DNA of 64,000 nt from contig NZ_AWSQ01000006.1 of assembly GCF_000498575.2 (NCBI RefSeq), positions 62,001 to 126,000 of the forward strand. The letters are read 5' to 3'. Source of the DNA: Pseudomonas taeanensis MS-3. GTDB lineage: Bacteria > Pseudomonadota > Gammaproteobacteria > Pseudomonadales > Pseudomonadaceae. This document shows positions 44,348-52,607 of this stretch, in pieces (the stretch's first letter is position 1; each line of letters opens with the position of its first letter). Position numbers and translations under genes: made by a program. A model generated the notes under the pieces. The model saw only the letters and a list, made by a program, of their open reading frames with translations. It had not been told where the DNA came from and did no database searches.

Positions 44348-45796
44348 TCATGCCACTCGCCTACTTTGCAGCGTGCTCACCAAGGCTGCTAGAAAGGTCA
44401 AAACGGCTCCAAGAGCAAGCCCGATCTGAGGTGCTGCTTCGGCCGTGCTCAGGGTAAAGAGCAGGGTCATGATTACTGCACCAGCGGTCTGTCCGAGCAA
44501 CCGGGCGGTGCCCTGCATGCCACCGGCAGCGCCACTCCGCTCAAGGGGTGCAGAAAGGAACATGTTGCGATTGTTAGCCACATTGAAGAGGCTGAAGCCA
44601 AGACCACACAGCATGGTGAACGGTACGAGCAGAAGGGGGATGCCTTTCAGTTGCCACAGTGCGGCGGCTCCTAACCCAGTCGCAAGAAACAAACCGCCTA
44701 CGAAGCAAAGCCAGGCTGTCGACCATTGGTCTGCAAGGCGCCCGGCGAACGGCGCTGCAAGCGCAACGGTCAAGGGCCATGGAATCATGTAGAGGCCGGC
44801 CATTAGCGCTTCCTGCCCAAGGCTGTGTTGTAAGTAAAAAGGCAGCGCCACCATGCCCGCTGTCTGCCCAGCAAAACAAAACACCGATGCGAGCACTGAG
44901 AAGCTGAAGGAATTGGATCGGAGCAAGTCGAGCGGGATCAAAGGTGCTTTCTTTGGCATTTCCCGCTTCACCAGCACAGCCAGTTGTATGCCTGATGCAG
45001 CAAGTAGAGCTGCAGCTATTGCCGGCCTATCAATACAGAGTTCTATGGCAACAATTAGCGTTGCAAAAGCTCCGGCATTCAACATCACACTCAATAAATC
45101 AATTCGATTAGCCGTGCCCTGACTATCTGGCAGCGCACGCGTGGTGAGTAGTACGAATGCCCCTAGAGGAAGGTGAACAGCAAACAACCAAGGCCAGCTT
45201 GTTGTTGATAGGATCACCGCGCCGAGCGCAGGACCGGCAGCAGACGAAAGTGCCACAGCAAGGGCATTCCAGCCGATAGCAGCACCGAGTAGCTGAGAGG
45301 GTACAACGCTGCGAAGCAGCGCAATGCCGAGGGCCATGACAGCCGCGCCCCCAAGGCCTTGAATGAGACGAGCCGCAATAAGCCAAGGCAGGGACGGCGC
45401 CAATGAGCACAACAAGGTTGCCCCCGTGAACAGCATGACCCCCAGGGTGAATACCCTGCGGTAGCCCAAGCTTTCTCCGAGCGCTGCGCAGGGCAGCAGG
45501 GCCATCAACAGGGCTGCCTGGTAAGCGGTGATAATCCAGACGGACATCGCTGGTGCCACATGCAGCGAACCGGCGATTGTTGGTAGTGCGACGTTGGCGA
45601 TGGCGGTGTTCAGCACTACCAGCACCATTGCTGCCAGCACGCAGGCAATAGCCAGCGCACGCCCTGGTTCAGGCATCATCGATGGTGCATTTTTATCATG
45701 CACAGAAGACGGTTTGTCCTTGCTGTTATCGCCTTGGCTGGGTGATGCCGGTTCACGGGTCAAGCATGCCAAGCCTGGCGGCAAAGGGCACTGCAT
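44348..45796 (-). CDS. MFS transporter (DHA2/EmrB-type, 14 TM)
   Basis: Drug/solute:H+ antiporter-like protein, about 482 residues. Motif C region AALSSAAGPALGAVI and motif A-like GESLGYRRVF are present; 14 hydrophobic segments. The start at 45796 follows GAGG at 8 nt; a GTG at 45820 overlaps the cupin gene stop (GTGA) and is an alternative. It forms a unit with the cupin gene and may export its product or a toxic substrate; regulated by the divergent LysR gene (inference). Confidence 0.83.
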   Translation of the reverse strand: MQCPLPPGLACLTREPASPSQGDNSKDKPSSVHDKNAPSMMPEPGRALAIACVLAAMVLVVLNTAIANVALPTIAGSLHVAPAMSVWIITAYQAALLMALLPCAALGESLGYRRVFTLGVMLFTGATLLCSLAPSLPWLIAARLIQGLGGAAVMALGIALLRSVVPSQLLGAAIGWNALAVALSSAAGPALGAVILSTTSWPWLFAVHLPLGAFVLLTTRALPDSQGTANRIDLLSVMLNAGAFATLIVAIELCIDRPAIAAALLAASGIQLAVLVKREMPKKAPLIPLDLLRSNSFSFSVLASVFCFAGQTAGMVALPFYLQHSLGQEALMAGLYMIPWPLTVALAAPFAGRLADQWSTAWLCFVGGLFLATGLGAAALWQLKGIPLLLVPFTMLCGLGFSLFNVANNRNMFLSAPLERSGAAGGMQGTARLLGQTAGAVIMTLLFTLSTAEAAPQIGLALGAVLTFLAALVSTLQSRRVA

Positions 45797-45816
45797 GGTT
45801 TTAACCTCGGGGATGT

Positions 45817-46359
45817 TCACTGCTCAGACTCGATGGTCCAGATGCCATCCCGCCATACATACCTGGTCAACATGCGTGCTTCCTTATCCTCCTTCTTCAA
45901 ATCTCGTTCCGTGAAGCGGAATAACAGTGCGGGCCCTGAAACGCAGCGCGTATCGTGTATGTCACCCGGCAGATACACCTGAGCCTGTCCGGGGCGGAGC
46001 ACCGAGGAACCCCGTTTCACCAGTTTCACGCTTCCGTCCGCGTCCTCAATCCGGGCGTAGGTACCCATTTCGATTTCCCCTTGCTGAATCGCATAGATAA
46101 CCCAGCCTCGGCCGTGATCATGGGGTGGCCTGTAGAGCCCTTCAGTCTCGGTGTGTGCCAACAGTACAAACCCATTGACTGGATCCCTGTGCAATTCCTT
46201 TTGCGCCAACTGTTCCAGATGCAGTGTCGCCAACCACTCCTCCGAGATCGGTGCCTGCAAGAGCGCCTCCAGTTGCTGCTTACAGTCTGCAACCAGTTCA
46301 GAACTGAGCGGCCCCCAAATTGATCTGATGGCTTCAACCGACTTTTCTAACGAGTTCAT
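45817..46359 (-). CDS. Cupin (cysteine-dioxygenase-like) protein
   Basis: Cupin-fold protein of 180 residues with a metal site: PHDHGRGWVIYAI (HxH plus following Glu/Gln-rich strand) and PGDIHDTR (third His). The helix-rich N-terminus resembles cysteine dioxygenase-like proteins. It may be a non-haem iron oxygenase or a binding protein; substrate unknown. AAGGA precedes the ATG at 46359. It overlaps or abuts the MFS gene, suggesting one transcript. Confidence 0.78.
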   Translation of the reverse strand: MNSLEKSVEAIRSIWGPLSSELVADCKQQLEALLQAPISEEWLATLHLEQLAQKELHRDPVNGFVLLAHTETEGLYRPPHDHGRGWVIYAIQQGEIEMGTYARIEDADGSVKLVKRGSSVLRPGQAQVYLPGDIHDTRCVSGPALLFRFTERDLKKEDKEARMLTRYVWRDGIWTIESEQ

Positions 46360-46459
46360 GATGATGTCCTTCCAGTTCGGCGCGGATGCACCGCTAGCCC
46401 AAACTGTATGCAACGCATAAACATGGCGGAAGACGCACCATTTGCACTTTATTCATGCG

Positions 46460-46476
46460 CCTGACGCTATGTCAGG
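46460..46476. promoter_or_regulatory. Candidate LysR-type operator
   Basis: CCTGAC (46460-46465), spacer GCTAT, GTCAGG (46471-46476): a perfect 17-bp palindrome in the gap between the cupin and lysR starts. It contains a T-N11-A motif (T46462 to A46474), the classical LysR box form, 25 nt from the regulator ATG. Confidence 0.55.
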
Positions 46477-46500
46477 CTCAGGCTGAGCTAACATCGAGTC

Positions 46501-47397
46501 ATGCCAAACCCAGACTTCAACTTGCTCATCACTCTTGATGCGGTGCTCGCAGAAGGGAGTGTTGCCCGCGCAGCTAAACGCTTGCGGTTAAGCCCTTCGG
46601 CAATGAGCCGGGCACTTGCGCGGCTGCGCGAAACAACTGGTGATCCTCTTTTAGTCAGAGCCGGACGAGGCCTAGTCCCCACTCCAAGAGCCATCGAGTT
46701 GCGTGAACGGGTCAGTCAGCTCGTGCGCGATGGGCGGGAAATCTTGCGCCCCGTAGAAACCCTAAACCTTAAAAACCTGGTCAGGACTTTTACCCTAAGA
46801 ACCAGCGAAGGCTTTGTGGAATGCTTTGGACCAGAGCTGATCGCGCGCATCGGGGAACAGGCCCCCGGAGTAAGGCTGTGCTTTTTGCAGAAACCAGACA
46901 AAGACAGCCAGTCACTTCGCGATGGGGTTGTTGATCTGGAAACCGGCGTTATAGAAGCGTCGACAGCTCCGGAACTAAGGGTGCAAGCGTTGTTCAGGGA
47001 CAGTTATGTGGGTGTGGTGCGCTTAGGACATCCACTGAGCCAAGAGGAAATCACGCCATCGAGTTATGCCGCCGGCAAGCATATCTTCGTCTCGCGTGCG
47101 GGGCTTGATAAAGGCCCCATTGATGACGCGCTGCTGGCTCTTGGATTGGAGCGAAAGATCGCCACCATTGTCGGAGGTTTTTCGACCGCCTTGGGTTTGG
47201 CTCGAGGGTCCGACCTGATAGCCAGCGTGCCTGAGCGCCATACCGCAAACTTGCGGCAGGGGATGTTCAGCTTCCCACTTCCGGTCCGTACTGCGGAGTT
47301 CACCGTTTCACTCCTTTGGCATCCACGATTAAGTGCCGACCCAGCTCATCGGTGGCTGCGAAATCTGGTTATGGAAATCTGCGCAAAAACTCACTGA
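46501..47397 (+). CDS. LysR family transcriptional regulator
   Basis: Regulator of 298 residues: winged helix with FNLLITLDAVLAEGSVARAAKRLRLSPSAMSRALARLRE, then an effector-binding domain. It is divergently transcribed from the cupin-MFS pair with a 140-nt gap, the usual layout for LysR control of its neighbour. Effector unknown. Confidence 0.9.
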   Translation: MPNPDFNLLITLDAVLAEGSVARAAKRLRLSPSAMSRALARLRETTGDPLLVRAGRGLVPTPRAIELRERVSQLVRDGREILRPVETLNLKNLVRTFTLRTSEGFVECFGPELIARIGEQAPGVRLCFLQKPDKDSQSLRDGVVDLETGVIEASTAPELRVQALFRDSYVGVVRLGHPLSQEEITPSSYAAGKHIFVSRAGLDKGPIDDALLALGLERKIATIVGGFSTALGLARGSDLIASVPERHTANLRQGMFSFPLPVRTAEFTVSLLWHPRLSADPAHRWLRNLVMEICAKTH

Positions 47398-47408
47398 ATG
47401 AGAAAAGC

Positions 47409-47696
47409 TCAATAGCTGCAGGTGACGCACTTAGAGCAGGCTCGCAGCTTGCTGTCGATGACCAAGTCGAATAGAGCAAGATCTCGGGTTTCCCTGCGAT
47501 CTGGAGCCTTATCGCTCGATGGGAACGACACTTTCGACAAACCTCTGTACCGTTTCCAGGGCTTGCGCTGGGGGTAGTCCGTGCAGTAAGCAAACTGACA
47601 CTCGATCACCCGCAGTGGGTGCCCGGTTCTGGCCCTTACTGTCGCCTTGGCCATCCAGGATGCGTCACAAAGTTCCAATTCGTTGGTTGCCAACAT
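47409..47696 (-). pseudogene. IS5-type transposase remnant
   Basis: The frame contains KATVRARTGHPLRVIECQF and KRYRGLSKVS. This matches the C-terminal region of IS5-family transposases (A-R-x-E-H-P-F-R-V-I-K-R-Q-F-G-Y ... Y-R-G-L-x-K, from memory), with divergence and no catalytic N-terminus. It marks a further insertion scar between the LysR and HAD genes. A conventional gene is not supported. Confidence 0.55.
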
Positions 47697-47715
47697 TATT
47701 CAGCAGGACACACGA

Positions 47716-48414
47716 TCACGGCCTGCCCCAACGCTGAATGATCTGCTTGGTCAGGCCGCCTAACTCCGCCGCGACCAGGTCTGGCATGGGCATCTCTGCT
47801 ACCGGTAGCAATGCGTTGTGCGGTCGGGTCAGCAGTGCGCCATGGCAACCCGCAGCTTGCGCCCCAGCCGTATCCCAAAGATGACAAGCGACCAGGAGTA
47901 AGTCCGCCATCTCGACATTCAACTCCCTGGCCACGAGTTGGTAGGTTTCCGGGGCTGGTTTGAATTTACCAACCGCCTCGACACTGAAGCTGCGTTCAAA
48001 GAACTCAGCTAACCCGGCACGCTCGAGTGCCGAAGGCGATGAGCCGCTGGCCGAGTTGCTCAGTGTCACCAGCCGAAAGCCCGCATCACGCAAGCTGTTG
48101 AGCGCCGGCAGTACATCCGGGTGCGCGGGCATAGTGCTCATCCGCTCCTGCAGTTCATCAATATCGCTAGCCTCGAGCGCGGTGTCATGGATAGACGCGA
48201 GCATGCGCAGAGTGCCCACGCCCAGTTCGCCAAATGGGCTGTAGCGCCCGCTCAGGGTCATGGTTTGCGAATAGAGAATCAGCTGCGCGAACCACTCGCG
48301 CAAAACGGCTCGATCACCAAATACACGCTCGAACAGCGGTTCGAGCGTGGTGATATCGAGCAGGGTTTCGTTCACGTCGAAGACGATGATCGGAGCGAAT
48401 CTGTGCTCTGTCAT
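47716..48414 (-). CDS. HAD-family haloacid dehalogenase type II
   Basis: Hydrolase of 232 residues. Nucleophile Asp in FDVNETLLD (type II form), motif 2 in LVTLSNSA, motif 3 Lys in VGKFKPAPETY, and a C-terminal acidic motif (VACHLWDTAGAQAAG). Type II members remove halide from short 2-haloacids, but many are phosphatases on unknown substrates. The ATG at 48414 follows AGAGG. It stands alone. Confidence 0.85.
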   Translation of the reverse strand: MTEHRFAPIIVFDVNETLLDITTLEPLFERVFGDRAVLREWFAQLILYSQTMTLSGRYSPFGELGVGTLRMLASIHDTALEASDIDELQERMSTMPAHPDVLPALNSLRDAGFRLVTLSNSASGSSPSALERAGLAEFFERSFSVEAVGKFKPAPETYQLVARELNVEMADLLLVACHLWDTAGAQAAGCHGALLTRPHNALLPVAEMPMPDLVAAELGGLTKQIIQRWGRP

Positions 48415-48722
48415 GAAGAACCTCTTTTTCGTGATGCTGCACGCTCCTGCGCACACGCTGTTTTCGTTGGCGGAGCCCTAACGAACTAGGTATCGGCCTG
48501 GGCAAATACCCGCAAAAAGTCTTCCGGCTCAGGACGCATACGATAGTTCTCGGTGAGATCCGCATACATCAGCACGTCGCTGGCCTCACTGTGTCGCTGT
48601 CATAGCCTAGTGCCTCGCGGCCAGCTGGGATGCCGTTGCTGGCTTTAATAGCCAAGCGTTCCGCCATCCGCCCATCTCGGTCGGCTAGGCAAAACGCTGA
48701 GCAAGGTCCTGCGTGCTATTTC
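48415..48722. other. Intergenic region
   Basis: Apart from the possible fragment at 48486-48590, nothing is supported here. Confidence 0.4.
48486..48590 (-). pseudogene. Possible C-terminal gene fragment
   Basis: The reverse strand reads DVLMYADLTENYRMRPEPED then FLRVFAQADT and a TAG stop, with no start and an in-frame stop at about 48597. It looks protein-like, so it may be the end of a deleted gene; the family is not recognised. Confidence 0.3.
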
Positions 48723-49598
48723 TCAAGCGACGCCAACAGGGGCCAGCTTGTCTTGAGTTTTCAGGTCGAAGTCCGAGGCGTCATGTCGTTCGCGCAGCTG
48801 CTCTGACGGCTCGCCCCATGTGCGGTTTACCTTGCGGCCTCGCTGAACGGCGGGACGCTCAAGGATCTCTTCGGCCCAGCGGCGCAGATTCTTGTAGCTT
48901 TCGACCTGCAGAAACTCGCCCGCGCCATAGGCCTGGCCCAGCACCAGGTTGCCGTACCAGGGCCAGGTGGCAATGTCGGCGATGGAGTATTCGTTTCCAC
49001 CCAGATAGCGGTGCTCGGCCAACTCGCGGTCAAGCACGTCCATCTGGCGCTTCACCTCCATAGTGAAGCGGTTGATCGGGTATTCGAATTTTTCCGGCGC
49101 GTAGTCGTAGAAATGACCGAACCCACCGCCCAGATAGGGGGCCGAGCCCTGCAGCCAGAACAGCCAGTTGATGACCTCAGTGCGCGCCGCGGCCTCCTTG
49201 GGCAGGTAGTGTCCGAACTTCTCCGCCAGATAGAGCAGAATCGCGCCGCTTTCAAACACACGGCTGCCAGTTGCGCTATCGAATAGTGCAGGGATTTTCG
49301 AGTTTGGATTGACGTCGACAAAGCCCGACGAGAACTGCTGCCCTTCGCCAATCTGGATCAGGTGGGCGTCATATTCGGCCCCGGCTTCGCCCAGCGCCAA
49401 GAGCTCCTCAAGCATGATGGTGATCTTCTGGCCATTGGGCGTGCCCAGCGAATAAAGCTGTAGAGGATGCTCCCCACGCGGCAGAGTGGCCTCGTGTGTG
49501 GGCCCGGCAATGGGGCGGTTAGTCTTGGCCCATTCCCCGCCATTTTCGGCGTCCCAGGTCCAGACTCTGGGTGGTTCGTAATTGTTCGTGTCAGACAT
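48723..49598 (-). CDS. yghU: YghU-type glutathione S-transferase / disulfide-bond oxidoreductase
   Basis: Glutathione S-transferase of the YghU class, 291 residues. The long N-terminal extension (YEPPRVWTWDAENGGEWAKTN) and the block LYSLGTPNGQKITIMLEE mark this class, which reduces disulfides with glutathione rather than conjugating it. The C-terminal helical domain has INWLFWLQGSAPYLGGGFGHF and NEYSIADIATWPW. An upstream in-frame extension lacks a ribosome site; the ATG at 49598 is normal for the family. Fits with the DsbA-like gene 131 nt upstream. Confidence 0.88.
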   Translation of the reverse strand: MSDTNNYEPPRVWTWDAENGGEWAKTNRPIAGPTHEATLPRGEHPLQLYSLGTPNGQKITIMLEELLALGEAGAEYDAHLIQIGEGQQFSSGFVDVNPNSKIPALFDSATGSRVFESGAILLYLAEKFGHYLPKEAAARTEVINWLFWLQGSAPYLGGGFGHFYDYAPEKFEYPINRFTMEVKRQMDVLDRELAEHRYLGGNEYSIADIATWPWYGNLVLGQAYGAGEFLQVESYKNLRRWAEEILERPAVQRGRKVNRTWGEPSEQLRERHDASDFDLKTQDKLAPVGVA

Positions 49599-49729
49599 GA
49601 TCCTGATCTCTCTTTCATGATTGGGGCAGGCCCGAGACTGGAGCGCTGTTGTGTTTGGCACAACCATTTGGCCTGGGTGTGGTCGCTCGTCCTTACCCTC
49701 CGCTGTCGCGCAACATTTTGCGGGCTTGC

Positions 49730-50383
49730 TCAATCCGGCATCTCGGCCAATTGCTGCAAGATACGCGTGTAGTTCTCGACCCCTTGCGCACCGGTTACAA
49801 GGTGACGACGGTTGAAGATCATCGCCGGCACACCGCTAATGCCCTGGTTAATCCAGGTGTTTTCGGCAGTACGCACCTCTGCGGCAAAACGCTGATCCTC
49901 AAGAACAGCCAAGGCTGCGGCCCGGTCCAGCCCGACTTCTGCAGCCACATCCGCCAGCACACTGTCATCAGACAGGTTCCGCCGGTTGGTGAAGTGAGCC
50001 GTAAAGAGGGCCTGCTTCAAGTCGTGCATGCGCCCTTGCTGATCGGCCCAATGCAGAAGCTGATGCAGGTTGAAGGTGTTGTGCATGCGCATGTCGTCGG
50101 CAAAGCGGAATTCGAACCCAACGTCTGCGCCGACCTCGGTCATCCTGACCCGGCTGTCCTCCGATTGCTCCTTGCTAGTGCCGTATTTCTCGGCCACGTG
50201 GTCGCGCAGGTTCTGGCCTTCTGCCGGCATGTCGGGGTTCAGTTCGAACGGATGCCAATGAATTTCATGCGCCGTGCCGGTCGCCTCCAGTGCCTGTGCC
50301 AGCTGCCGGTAGCCGATGATGCACCAGGGGCATACCACATCAGACACGATGTCGATCCGCAGTTTGTTTGGGTGGGTGGTCAT
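49730..50383 (-). CDS. DsbA family oxidoreductase (FrnE-like)
   Basis: Thioredoxin-fold protein of 217 residues with active site CPWC (DVVCPWCIIGY) and the FrnE-like helical insert; no signal peptide, so cytoplasmic. FrnE-type proteins act in oxidative and metal stress. AAGGAGG is 6 nt before the ATG at 50383. It is the upstream neighbour of yghU and part of the redox cluster with the AhpD-like gene. Confidence 0.88.
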   Translation of the reverse strand: MTTHPNKLRIDIVSDVVCPWCIIGYRQLAQALEATGTAHEIHWHPFELNPDMPAEGQNLRDHVAEKYGTSKEQSEDSRVRMTEVGADVGFEFRFADDMRMHNTFNLHQLLHWADQQGRMHDLKQALFTAHFTNRRNLSDDSVLADVAAEVGLDRAAALAVLEDQRFAAEVRTAENTWINQGISGVPAMIFNRRHLVTGAQGVENYTRILQQLAEMPD

Positions 50384-50742
50384 TGCGGCCTCCTTGGATT
50401 GAATGTGATGGGCCGCCCGGCAGCCGATATCTTGGTGCGTGTCACCCTGCGACAAGCGGTTTGCGCTCGTCGGTGACTCGCGCCAGAGCGCGTTTGTTAT
50501 GCCGGTGCAGAACCATGATGAGCAAAACCAGCAGCATAGCGATGATCGTCACGACCGGCGGTTTCGACTGGAAGGGTTCATCTACCAGAGCTTGCTCCAG
50601 GTGTCTGGTCCGGTTCGACTTCAGCGTCTGGGTGACGCCCAGAACCACTGGTTCTGCTGAGAAGGTCTACATGCGCAGCGGCGATGCAGCCTTGACCTCT
50701 GCATAGACGGTGGCTCCAGACACTGCGTCGCCGTTAGAGGGA
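50384..50742. other. Intergenic region with a doubtful short frame
   Basis: On the reverse strand (50442-50648) a 68-residue frame has one hydrophobic helix (VVTIIAMLLVLLIMVLHRHN). It has no recognised family and no clear ribosome site; it may be a small membrane protein or chance. Confidence is low. Confidence 0.3.
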
Positions 50743-51294
50743 TTACTTCTTAGTCCAGGCAAACTGCTTGAAAGCTTCGTCGATAGGCGTTTGGGCAATG
50801 TGGTTGGTGTAGTTGCTCATGACTTTTTGGCTAAGGCCCAAGATGACTTCCAAGACGTTTTGCTGGCTATAACCGGCTGCATAGAAGTCTTGCACTTGCT
50901 TTGGCTCGAGCTCGCCACGCTGGCGCACCATGGCCAGAGTAAAGTCGCGCAACGCCTCAAGCTTAGCGGTGGGCAGCGGCGTCTCATCGCGCAGCGCATT
51001 GCTCACTTCGTCCGAGACTTTCATCGACTTGGCGATACCCGTGTGCGCGGGCACGCAGTAATGGCAGGCGTGCTCAACGTTGATCGTTTGCCACACCACG
51101 GTTTTTTCATCGGCGCTGAAGCTGCTGTTCACAAACAGACCATGCAGCACCTGATAGCCTTCGAGCAAACCGGGGGCTTCTGCCATCACCGCATGCAAAC
51201 CTGGAATCATGCCAAAGGCTTTCTGCGACTTCTCCAACAGGAGCTTTGCGGCTTCGGGTGCGCTGTTCTGGTCATGCAGAGTGAAAGTGCTCAT
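50743..51294 (-). CDS. AhpD-like / carboxymuconolactone decarboxylase family protein
   Basis: Peroxidase-like helical protein of 183 residues with the CxxC redox site in EHACHYCVPAH, typical of AhpD/CMD proteins. It likely reduces peroxides or protects against oxidants together with the neighbouring DsbA-like and YghU proteins. Divergent from a TetR gene; the gap holds two palindromes, so TetR probably represses it. Confidence 0.87.
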   Translation of the reverse strand: MSTFTLHDQNSAPEAAKLLLEKSQKAFGMIPGLHAVMAEAPGLLEGYQVLHGLFVNSSFSADEKTVVWQTINVEHACHYCVPAHTGIAKSMKVSDEVSNALRDETPLPTAKLEALRDFTLAMVRQRGELEPKQVQDFYAAGYSQQNVLEVILGLSQKVMSNYTNHIAQTPIDEAFKQFAWTKK

Positions 51295-51310
51295 TGAGAG
51301 GCATCCTTTT

Positions 51311-51326
51311 TTGAGTGATCATTCAA
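51311..51326. promoter_or_regulatory. TetR-type operator palindrome 1
   Basis: TTGAGTGATCATTCAA is a 16-bp near-perfect palindrome, 17 nt upstream of the AhpD-like start. A second copy with nearly the same sequence is 63 nt further. The form (TTGA-N8-TCAA) suits a TetR/AcrR homodimer. Confidence 0.65.
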
Positions 51327-51373
51327 ATACGAGTTCAATCCTAATTGCAGCCTGGGGTGCAGTCAAGCTAATA

Positions 51374-51389
51374 TTGAGCGATCACTCAA
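51374..51389. promoter_or_regulatory. TetR-type operator palindrome 2
   Basis: TTGAGCGATCACTCAA, the partner of palindrome 1 (14 of 16 bases the same), 46 nt upstream of the tetR start. The two sites are 63 nt apart centre to centre (six helical turns), so they can serve two divergent promoters. Confidence 0.65.
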
Positions 51390-51434
51390 GCTCATTCCGG
51401 CCGCTTTCACCAAGGCCTTATCCGAGAGACAACG

Positions 51435-52037
51435 ATGCCCCGCACTGCTCGCTTTGATCGCCAAGTCGCCCTGGATAGAGCGGTTGAACTGTTCTGGTCG
51501 AGAGGCTATTACGCTTCTTCGATGAAGCATATTGAAGCGGCTCTGGATATGCGTCCCGGCAGCCTCTATGCCACCTTCGGCAGCAAAAGTGGGCTATTTG
51601 CCGAGGCGCTGGAGGCTTACGCCGCCCGTGCCGGTGATGGCTTTCGTCAGATAATCGAAGGATCACCGGGCGTTGTAGAAGGGTTGAAGCGCTACCTGCG
51701 CTCATTTGCCCGGCCCTGTAGCGGCTACGCGCAAGCGCCTGCGCAGGCGTGCATGCTGATTAAGACCTTGCTTGAGGTGAATGCCGAGGACGCCGCATTG
51801 CGGACTCAGGTCGATGCAATGCTCGCAACCATCGAACAGGGACTCTGTGAGGTGCTTGAGCAGGCCAAGGCAATGGGGGAATTGCGTGCCGATGTTGAGT
51901 GCCCGCGGCTGGCCCGCTTGCTGCAAACGCAGATCATCGGGTTACGGGCGTTTGCCGAACGCAATGTGCCTGCTGATCAGATTGCAGCGCTTGCCGACGA
52001 CATGGCCGACATGCTCGATGCCTACCGAACTGGCTGA
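51435..52037 (+). CDS. TetR/AcrR family transcriptional regulator
   Basis: Regulator of 200 residues: helix-turn-helix with ALDRAVELFWSRGYYASSMKHIEAALDM and GSLYATFGSKSGLF, then a helical ligand domain. Probably an autorepressor that also controls the divergent AhpD-like gene through the twin palindromes. Cys residues in ARPCSGYAQAPAQACML could sense thiol-reactive compounds (inference). Confidence 0.9.
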   Translation: MPRTARFDRQVALDRAVELFWSRGYYASSMKHIEAALDMRPGSLYATFGSKSGLFAEALEAYAARAGDGFRQIIEGSPGVVEGLKRYLRSFARPCSGYAQAPAQACMLIKTLLEVNAEDAALRTQVDAMLATIEQGLCEVLEQAKAMGELRADVECPRLARLLQTQIIGLRAFAERNVPADQIAALADDMADMLDAYRTG

Positions 52038-52082
52038 ATCGGTCCTGAATACTTAGACGCAGTTGCTACGTCCGCTTCCGGG

Positions 52083-52100
52083 CCAGGCTGTATAAAAACG
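52083..52100 (+). mobile_element. Element-end-like sequence at right edge of accessory block
   Basis: CCAGGCTGTATAAAAACG differs at three positions from the left end of the two MITE-like copies (CCAGGCTGGGTGAAAACG). No matching right end was seen nearby. It lies just before core-like genes resume. Confidence 0.45.
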
Positions 52101-52185
52101 TCCGTTGAAACTAACGGTTGGCGTGGCTACGCGAAATCTATGGAGTCTGACCGGGTTGGCAACGCCGGTATAGATCATCAAACGA

Positions 52186-52494
52186 TCAGGGCATGGCACG
52201 CCCCGGCACCAGACTCAACTCACTGACCCTGTCGCGCCGCTGGCTGAGAAAACGCGTGCAGCTGACGCGCAGAAAGGAAGCAAAGTTGACCACCTCGCCG
52301 CGGTAATCCATCACTTCCTCATGCAATTTGCTGATCAACTGATTGGTGGTCATGCCATCGGTCTCGGCAATCTCGCGCAGGATGTCCCAGAACTGGTTTT
52401 CCAGACGCAGGGTGGTGACCACGCCGCGAATCCGCAGCGAGCGCGAGCGTGACTCGTAAAGGATCGGATCGGCTTTGACGTAGAGTTCGCACAT
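52186..52494 (-). CDS. Ribbon-helix-helix domain protein
   Basis: Protein of 102 residues with an RHH_4-type DNA-binding segment (SLRIRGVVTTLRLENQFWDI) followed by helices (LREIAETDGMTTNQLISKLHEEV). Such proteins occur in Pseudomonas as small regulators of unknown target. It is not adjacent to a toxin gene, so a toxin-antitoxin role is not supported. Confidence 0.78.
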   Translation of the reverse strand: MCELYVKADPILYESRSRSLRIRGVVTTLRLENQFWDILREIAETDGMTTNQLISKLHEEVMDYRGEVVNFASFLRVSCTRFLSQRRDRVSELSLVPGRAMP

Positions 52495-52607
52495 GAACCA
52501 TGGCCTCTCAAGTTGGACACTGTGGCAGCGGCCTTGGCCGCGATTAGCTGCTTGATTGTCGCTTAATCGGCCGCCTTGCGAACGCTGCCACAGTCAACAC
52601 GCCACGC

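Noticed and set aside
52186..52494. Antitoxin of a toxin-antitoxin pair
   Set aside because: RHH fold fits, but no toxin-sized gene overlaps or adjoins it.
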